Positions 24,186-28,604 of a stretch of DNA of 28,604 nucleotides are shown piece by piece; position 1 is the first letter of the stretch, and the number at the start of each line of letters is the position of its first letter. The notes beneath the pieces are model-generated. The model saw only the letters and a list, made by a program, of their open reading frames with translations. It made no database searches and was not told the origin of the DNA. The DNA is from CAIYPH01 sp043744375 (GTDB lineage: Bacteria > Pseudomonadota > Alphaproteobacteria > Acetobacterales > Acetobacteraceae): contig JAYTUU010000057.1 of NCBI GenBank assembly GCA_043744375.1, positions 1 to 28,604 on the forward strand, written 5' to 3'. The translations under genes and the position numbers were made by a program.

Positions 24186-24229
24186 AACGCCCACCTGTAA
24201 CCCGCCGCCGTCGCGCTATATGATGACCC

Positions 24230-25294
24230 ATGCCGTTCGACGATCACAGTTTTCCCTCACCGTCGCCCGACCCGGCCGCGGGCAACCGGCGCCGTGTGGC
24301 GCGCTGGCTGCTGGCGCTGTGCGCGATGATCCTGGTCATGACCGGTCTCGGCGGCGCCACGCGGTTGAGCGGTTCTGGCCTGTCGATCATGGAATGGGCA
24401 CCGATCATGGGCACGCTGCCGCCGCTGTCGGAGGCGGAATGGCGGCGGCTCTACGCGCTCTACCAGAGCGTTCCGCAATATGATCTGGTGAACAAGGGCT
24501 TCGGGCTGGACGGCTTCAAGCAGATCTTCTGGCTCGAATGGGCGCATCGCTTCTGGGGCCGGATGATCGGGCTGGCGTTCGCGATCCCGTTCGCCTGGCT
24601 GGCATGGCGCGGCGCGATCGAGCGCCGCCTGTTGCCTCGCCTCGGCGTGCTGTTCCTGCTCGGCGGTGCCCAGGGCGCGGTCGGGTGGTTCATGGTCGCT
24701 TCCGGCTTCTTCCCCGATGCCACCACCGTCTCGGTCTACCGCCTCGTATTCCACCTCGGTTTCGCGCTGCTGCTTTACGGCGTATTGCTGTGGACCGCGC
24801 TGTCGCTGCTCCGTCCGGATGCCACCGCCACGCCGCCCGCCCTGCGCCGCCTCGCCGGGATCAGCTTTGCCCTGATCGTGCTGTCCATCGTCGCCGGCGG
24901 CTTCGTGGCTGGGCTGCGCGCGGGGCTCACCTACAATACCTTCCCGTTGATGGATGGCCGCTTGATCCCCACGGGGTATGCCGACCTCGCGCCGCTCCTG
25001 CGCAACCTCACCGAGAACATCGCCGCGGTGCAGTTCAACCACCGCCTTCTCGCGACGCTCACGGCCGTAGTCACCCTGGCGAGCGCACTCTATTGGCTGC
25101 CCCGCCTGCCACGCGGGCCGGCCGCCCATGCTTTGTTCGTCCTGGTGCTGACCGTGCTCGTACAGTACGCACTGGGTATCACCACCTTGCTCTGGGTCGT
25201 CCCGTTCGCCCTCGGCACCGCCCATCAGGTCGCCGCCGTGCTGGTTCTGACCGCCGCCCTCATGCTGCTCCACGCCGTCCGCAAGCCTCGCTGA
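24230..25294 (+). CDS. ctaA: Heme A synthase (COX15/CtaA, alphaproteobacterial type)
   Basis: A 354-residue eight-helix membrane protein that oxidises the C8 methyl of heme O to make heme A for aa3 oxidases. The four family histidines are H106 (EWAHRFWGR), H175 (VFHLGFALL), H271 (QFNHRLLA) and H332 (GTAHQVAAV). GGATRLSGSGLSIMEWAPIM and NTFPLMDGRLIPTGY are typical of the type 2 (mitochondrial-like) group that lacks the cysteine pair of Bacillus CtaA. It stands alone, before tldD with a 21-bp gap. The gene fits with the aa3 subunit IV gene at 827-982. Confidence 0.95.
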   Translation: MPFDDHSFPSPSPDPAAGNRRRVARWLLALCAMILVMTGLGGATRLSGSGLSIMEWAPIMGTLPPLSEAEWRRLYALYQSVPQYDLVNKGFGLDGFKQIFWLEWAHRFWGRMIGLAFAIPFAWLAWRGAIERRLLPRLGVLFLLGGAQGAVGWFMVASGFFPDATTVSVYRLVFHLGFALLLYGVLLWTALSLLRPDATATPPALRRLAGISFALIVLSIVAGGFVAGLRAGLTYNTFPLMDGRLIPTGYADLAPLLRNLTENIAAVQFNHRLLATLTAVVTLASALYWLPRLPRGPAAHALFVLVLTVLVQYALGITTLLWVVPFALGTAHQVAAVLVLTAALMLLHAVRKPR

Positions 25295-25315
25295 ACCAAG
25301 CAGGAAACCCCGCCG

Positions 25316-26770
25316 ATGTCCGCTCATCTCGACAGCCCGCTCGCCGTGACCGACCGCCTGTTCTTCGACCGGCCGGACGCCGCACTTGACCGCGACACCG
25401 CCGCTCGCCTGCTCGGCCAAGGGCTCGCCGGCGCGGATGACGGCGAACTGTTCCTCGAATATCGGGAGAGCGAGAGCATCAGCCTCGATGATGGCCGCAT
25501 CCGCAGCGCCGGGTTCGACACCGCGCTGGGCTTCGGCCTGCGCGCCGTCGCCGGCGAGGCGACCGGCTACGCCCATGCTGGCGAGATCACCGAGGACGCA
25601 CTGAAGCGCGCCGCCGCCACGGTCTCCGCCGTCGCCGCCGGCCATTCCGGGACGTCCGCCGAGCCGCCACGCGCCAGCAATTCCCGCCTCTATTCCGCCG
25701 CCAACCCGCTGACCTCGATGGAATTCGCCAAGCGCACGGGCCTCCTGGCGGAGATCGACACGTATGCCCGTGGCCGTGACAGCCGCGTCGGCCAGGTGAT
25801 GGCCTCGATCAGCGGCGAGTGGCAGGCGGTGCAGATCATCCGCGCCGACGGCACCCGGGTCGCCGATCTGCGTCCGCTCGTCCGCCTCAACGTCTCCGTC
25901 GTCGTCGAGAAGGACGGGCGGCGGGAGACCGGCAGCTACGGTACCGGCGGGCGCTTCGACCATGCGCGCATCACCACCGAGGAAATCTGGAAGGGTGCCG
26001 TCGACGAGGCGCTGCGCCAGGCCCTTGTCAACCTCGACAGCCGCGCCGCGCCGGCCGGCGAAATGCCCATCGTGCTCGGCCCGGGCTGGCCCGGCATCCT
26101 GCTGCACGAGGCCATCGGCCATGGGCTCGAAGGCGATTTCAACCGCAAGGGCACCAGCGCCTTCGCCGGCCTGATGAACCAGCGCATCGCCTCCCCCGGC
26201 GTCACCGTCGTCGATGACGGCACCCTGCCGGACCGCCGCGGCAGCCTCACGGTAGACGACGAGGGCACGCCGTCAGGCCGCACGGTGTTGATCGAGGACG
26301 GCTATCTGCGCGGTTATCTGCAGGATCGGCTGAACGCGCGGTTGATGGGCGTGCGCCCGACCGGCAATGGTCGCCGGCAGTCCTATGCCCACGCGCCGAT
26401 GCCGCGGATGACCAACACCATCATGCTCGGCGGCCAGCACACGCCAGAGGAGATGATCCGCTCGGTCAAGCGCGGTCTCTACGCGGTGAATTTCGGCGGT
26501 GGGCAGGTCGATATCACCTCCGGCAAGTTCGTGTTCTCCGCCAGCGAGGCGTACCTGATCGAGGATGGCCGCGTCACCGCCCCGGTGAAGGGCGCAACGC
26601 TGATCGGCAATGGGCCGGATGCGCTGACACGGGTAGACATGATCGGCAATGACCCGGCACTCGACCCGGGCATCGGCACCTGCGGCAAGAATGGCCAGGG
26701 CGTCCCGGTCGGTGTCGGCCAGCCGACGCTGAAGCTCGCCGGCCTCACGGTGGGTGGCACCGCCGCCTGA
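25316..26770 (+). CDS. tldD: Metalloprotease TldD
   Basis: A 484-residue TldD, partner of TldE/PmbA in a cytosolic heterodimeric zinc protease that trims unfolded peptides and processes some ribosomal peptide precursors such as microcin B17. The zinc motif HEAIGHGLEGD begins at H264, with H264 and H268 as ligands and E265 as the catalytic residue. SAFAGLMNQRIASPGVTVVDD and GVPVGVGQPTLKLAGLTVGG are family hallmarks near the centre and C-terminus. AGGAA lies ten bases before the ATG. No tldE is in the window. Its downstream neighbour is the repetitive small protein, which makes the known peptide-processing role worth noting. Confidence 0.96.
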   Translation: MSAHLDSPLAVTDRLFFDRPDAALDRDTAARLLGQGLAGADDGELFLEYRESESISLDDGRIRSAGFDTALGFGLRAVAGEATGYAHAGEITEDALKRAAATVSAVAAGHSGTSAEPPRASNSRLYSAANPLTSMEFAKRTGLLAEIDTYARGRDSRVGQVMASISGEWQAVQIIRADGTRVADLRPLVRLNVSVVVEKDGRRETGSYGTGGRFDHARITTEEIWKGAVDEALRQALVNLDSRAAPAGEMPIVLGPGWPGILLHEAIGHGLEGDFNRKGTSAFAGLMNQRIASPGVTVVDDGTLPDRRGSLTVDDEGTPSGRTVLIEDGYLRGYLQDRLNARLMGVRPTGNGRRQSYAHAPMPRMTNTIMLGGQHTPEEMIRSVKRGLYAVNFGGGQVDITSGKFVFSASEAYLIEDGRVTAPVKGATLIGNGPDALTRVDMIGNDPALDPGIGTCGKNGQGVPVGVGQPTLKLAGLTVGGTAA

Positions 26771-27027
26771 GGCCGCCGCGGCTCACCCAGCGGTAGCGGG
26801 CGACGGACGACGGGCGCAACCCAACGTTGCGTTCATCTTTCACGCGATTACGCCGGTGTGTTAATTCTTTATTAGCCAGTTCGCATCAAGATGGGCCGGC
26901 GGTCGATTCGGCCGGCGACGAGCCTGCATTCGCGCTTGCGTTCCCGAGCGGAACGCGGCGAAATTCACCGTGCGTGATCCAGACTCGCGAATCGGCGAAT
27001 GCGTAGGGTCACCGAAGCGAAAACTCC

Positions 27028-27056
27028 TTCGCAAACAAACACATCATCGTTAAATA
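27028..27056 (+). promoter_or_regulatory. Candidate promoter of the repeat-protein gene
   Basis: TTCGCA at 27028-27033 and TTAAAT at 27050-27055 are separated by 16 bp (17 if TAAATA is used). This lies about 140 bp before the ATG and just ahead of the inverted repeat, so transcription would start in or near that repeat. The hexamers are imperfect. Confidence 0.3.
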
Positions 27057-27068
27057 TTCGTCTGTCGT

Positions 27069-27102
27069 GCGTTTTAACGCCGTCTTAACGCCGTTAAAAC
27101 GC
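27069..27102. promoter_or_regulatory. TTAACG-rich inverted repeat, possible operator
   Basis: GCGTTTTAACG (27069-27079) and CGTTAAAACGC (27092-27102) are exact reverse complements, 12 bp apart. The spacer holds another TTAACG, so TTAACGCCG occurs twice in direct orientation and the core once inverted. An exact 11-bp dyad next to the candidate promoter could bind a dimeric regulator or fold in the leader RNA. Confidence 0.5.
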
Positions 27103-27191
27103 GCACACGCACAAGTATGTGAAATCTTCCTTGCATCAACCGCAGCGGGCAGCCCCACGCAGCCCAGCGAATGCCAGGAAGGACTAACACC

Positions 27192-27479
27192 ATGACCTCC
27201 ATCGTTCTCCCCACCACTGACGCCGGCACCGTTCGTCTCGGCGCGGTCGCTCGCACCGTGCCGACCGCCGACGCCGGCAAGGTTCGCCTCGGCGCCGTCG
27301 CCCGCACCCTGCCGACCGCCGACGCCGGCAAGGTTCGCCTCGGCGCCGTCGCCCGCACCCTTCCGACCGTTGACGCCGGCAAGGTTCGCCTCGGCGCGGT
27401 CGCTCGCACCCTGCCGACCGCCGATGCCGGCAAGGTTCGCCTCGGCGCCGTCGCTCGCACCCTGCCTGTCGCACGCTGA
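27192..27479 (+). CDS. Small protein of five 17-residue tandem repeats, unknown function
   Basis: A 95-residue protein with a strong ribosome site, AGGAAGGA, eight bases before ATG 27192. After MTSIVLPTT come five units of 17 residues starting at residues 10, 27, 44, 61 and 78, consensus DAGKVRLGAVARTLPTA; one Arg ends the protein. The short start itself resembles a unit end (VLPTT against TLPTA), so nearly the whole protein is repeat. Unit 1 has T for K and V for L, unit 3 ends TV and unit 5 ends VA. Third-base differences between units (GCG/GCC, GCT/GCC, CGT/CGC) are as frequent as residue changes. There is no cysteine, serine (except residue 3) or aromatic residue, and no signal peptide. 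The period and K/R-V-R-L pattern could form a beta-solenoid-like fold or serve as a multi-copy peptide precursor. I do not recognise the family. Confidence 0.75.
   Translation: MTSIVLPTTDAGTVRLGAVARTVPTADAGKVRLGAVARTLPTADAGKVRLGAVARTLPTVDAGKVRLGAVARTLPTADAGKVRLGAVARTLPVAR
27219..27473 (+). repeat. 51-bp coding tandem repeat, five copies
   Basis: Units begin at 27219, 27270, 27321, 27372 and 27423. Units 2 and 3 are almost identical; units 1 and 5 diverge most, consistent with growth by internal duplication. The period is a multiple of three, so copy-number change keeps the frame. Confidence 0.97.
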
Positions 27480-27539
27480 CCCATTGCGGCGGCGCCGCAA
27501 GGCGCCATTCCAACGGGTCAGGAATCGGATAAAGTCGTT

Positions 27540-27566
27540 GAAACCGGGCACCGCCCGGTTTCTTCG
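27540..27566 (+). terminator. Hairpin between the repeat protein and DUF6065-like gene
   Basis: GAAACCGGGC (27540-27549) and GCCCGGTTTC (27553-27562) form a perfect 10-bp stem with the loop ACC, followed by TTCG. The T run is short, so it may be a weak terminator or an RNA-stabilising stem that keeps the upstream small gene expressed above the downstream gene. Confidence 0.6.
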
Positions 27567-27614
27567 TATAGCGACAACCGCTCCAGCGCATGGCGACCAA
27601 GAAGGCGATTCCCG

Positions 27615-28430
27615 ATGAACAGCCCTGACGCGTCCCCCAAAAACCCGTCGCAAGCCCAGCCGGCGGCAACGCCACCCGAGCCGCGTGTCACCTTCTTCCG
27701 GATGATCCCCGAGGCCCGGCTGCCGCAACGCGCCGATCGCTCAGCCGCGGGCAGCCTGCCGACGCGTGCCTTTCGCTATTGCGAACCCGTGACCACTGCC
27801 GCAGCGTTCGGCTACTACGTGTTCCCACCGATCAATTTCAGCCTGATGTGGGACGGCCACGACATCGTATGGACCTATGACGGCAACGAGCATGGCTGGT
27901 TGCCTCTCAAGATCGCCCAGTTCCCGCATTTCGCCGCACATTTCGACGAACGCGTGCCCGAGGAAATCCGTGGCTTCTCGCCGCCGTTCCTCGCCGCCCT
28001 GCAAGAACCCGGCCTGGTCAACATCTGGTCCGGCATCATCGCCCGCACCATCCCGGGCTGGAGCCTACTAGTGCGCCCTTGCGCTAATTTTCCGCGCTCC
28101 GGCGGCTATGATCTGTTCGAGGGCGTCATCGAGACCGATCGTTGGTTTGGCCCGCTGCTCACCAACATGCGCCTGACCAAGACCGACCAGCCGATCAGCT
28201 TCACGACCGAGCTGCCACTGTTCCAGGTCCAGCCGATACCACGCGAGGCACTCAGCGAGGCCGAGCTCAACAACTACGGCATCGTCAAGGAAATCGAGCA
28301 CCTGCGGCCGGAGGAGTGGGACGATTTCTACGATACCGTCGTTCGCCCGAACGTCACCGAAAACCGCCCCCGCGGCGAATACGCCGCCGCCGCACGCCGC
28401 CGCCGCAAGGCCCAGGAAGACTCCGCGTAA
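27615..28430 (+). CDS. DUF6065-like protein of unknown function
   Basis: A 271-residue soluble protein without membrane segments. After a disordered, proline- and alanine-rich N-terminus (about 1-24) come VTFFRMIPEARLP, RAFRYCEPVTTAAAFGYYVF with PPINFSLMWDG, ARTIPGWSLLVRPCANFP and EGVIETDRWFGPLLTNMRLT, then PLFQVQPIPREAL. The sequence order R-T-x-PGW-x-L-x-V...EGVIETDW...N-x-R-x-T recalls the DUF6065 family, an assignment from memory. AGAAGG lies about nine bases before the ATG. The C-terminus is basic (RRRRKAQED). It is the only gene beside the repeat protein on the same strand, 135 bp downstream, so the two may form one system. Confidence 0.65.
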   Translation: MNSPDASPKNPSQAQPAATPPEPRVTFFRMIPEARLPQRADRSAAGSLPTRAFRYCEPVTTAAAFGYYVFPPINFSLMWDGHDIVWTYDGNEHGWLPLKIAQFPHFAAHFDERVPEEIRGFSPPFLAALQEPGLVNIWSGIIARTIPGWSLLVRPCANFPRSGGYDLFEGVIETDRWFGPLLTNMRLTKTDQPISFTTELPLFQVQPIPREALSEAELNNYGIVKEIEHLRPEEWDDFYDTVVRPNVTENRPRGEYAAAARRRRKAQEDSA

Positions 28431-28521
28431 ACGGACAAAAAGTTTTTGCTTCTTTTTTCAAAAAGAAGGCCTTCAAGAGGTTCTTTTTTGAAAAAAAGAA
28501 CCAAAAAACTTCTATCCGTTT
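28429..28521. terminator. Nested AT-rich palindrome, probable bidirectional terminator
   Basis: Outer arms AAACGGA (28429-28435) and TCCGTTT (28515-28521) enclose two hairpins, TTCTTTTT/AAAAAGAA (28450-28467) and the exact GGTTCTTTTTT/AAAAAAGAACC (28479-28502). The left half read forward aligns with the reverse complement of the right half nearly throughout. It lies between convergent genes, which suits termination on both strands. Similar T/A-rich palindromes recur in Acetobacteraceae genomes as I remember them. Confidence 0.75.
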
Positions 28522-28536
28522 GTCATCCGGCCGGAC

Positions 28537-28604
28537 CTACTCGGGCACCCCGGCCGCCCGCAGCCCGGCGATCACGATATCGCGATGCGCATCGCGCTCG
28601 AACG
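28537..28604 (-). CDS. C-terminal end of an unidentified minus-strand gene
   Basis: From the right edge the minus strand reads FERDAHRDIVIAGLRAAGVP, then E and a TAG stop at 28537-28539. The composition is like a real amphipathic C-terminal helix, and the stop lies just beyond the AT-rich palindrome, as expected for a convergent gene. The piece of 21 codons plus the stop is too short to name. Confidence 0.45.
   Translation of the reverse strand, partial: FERDAHRDIVIAGLRAAGVPE

Larger units (their letters stand above)
26771..27191. other. 421-bp gene-free region before the repeat-protein gene
   Basis: No coding frame is supported here, and the sequence is clearly richer in A+T than the flanks, especially 26840-26880 and 27020-27120. 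Two possible promoter spacings are visible: TTCACG...TAATTC with 17 bp between them (26839-26867), and TTCGCA...TTAAAT (27028-27055). A TTAACG-rich inverted repeat follows. The length and composition suggest a regulated promoter and a 5' leader for the small repeat protein. Confidence 0.6.

Noticed and set aside
23900..24247. Minus-strand open frame of 115 codons over the decayed region
   Set aside because: It overlaps the ctaA start, has no family-like segment and mirrors the plus-strand remnants that do resemble a thioesterase.
27219..27473. Regular repeat resembling a CRISPR array
   Set aside because: Units are directly adjacent with no unique spacers, and the 51-bp period keeps a reading frame; it is a coding tandem repeat.

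Overview
This window looks like a chromosomal segment from a high-GC alphaproteobacterium, most likely an Acetobacteraceae-type member of the Rhodospirillales. The evidence is the codon use, the block purM/purN next to a CDP-alcohol phosphatidyltransferase, hdaA, ppk and ppx, an alphaproteobacterial COX15-type heme A synthase, a 51-residue aa3-oxidase subunit IV, and two interspersed palindrome types (one GC-rich, one AT-rich) that I associate with that family. The taxonomic placement is inference.

Layout. Positions 1-9000 are housekeeping: the start of an ABC-F ATPase gene (minus), ndk (plus), a small cytochrome oxidase subunit, purN and purM (minus), then a tight plus-strand run of CDP-alcohol phosphatidyltransferase, hdaA, ppk and ppx. 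A 205-bp inverted-repeat element, tRNA-Leu(GAG) and lipB follow. Positions 9100-19900 form a long minus-strand metabolic block. Read in transcription order it holds an MDR-type quinone oxidoreductase, a split glutamate-synthase-like trio (class II amidotransferase, GXGXG subunit, FMN subunit), a GlnT/GmaS-type glutamine synthetase, a decayed gene, a Tat-exported solute-binding protein, two paralogous amidohydrolases and two sugar-type ABC permeases. The set resembles the mgsABC-gmaS half of the N-methylglutamate pathway, but no mgdABCD genes and no ABC ATPase are visible. Positions 19985-22416 carry an MFS transporter translationally coupled to accA. Then on the plus strand come a crotonase, a hotdog thioesterase, a decayed stretch, the heme A synthase and tldD.

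The most unusual part is 26771-28530. A 421-bp, comparatively AT-rich, gene-free leader with a candidate promoter and a TTAACG-rich inverted repeat precedes a strong ribosome binding site. The small 95-residue protein there is almost nothing but five copies of a 17-residue unit (consensus DAGKVRLGAVARTLPTA). A hairpin separates it from a DUF6065-like protein, and a nested AT-rich palindrome closes the unit. I do not recognise the repeat protein. Its combination with a DUF6065 neighbour is the best candidate here for an undescribed system.

Several broken genes are visible: an internally deleted gene after glnT, a thioesterase-like remnant before the heme A synthase gene, and a frameshifted micro-ORF before the crotonase gene. 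They suggest that the accessory block has been remodelled.
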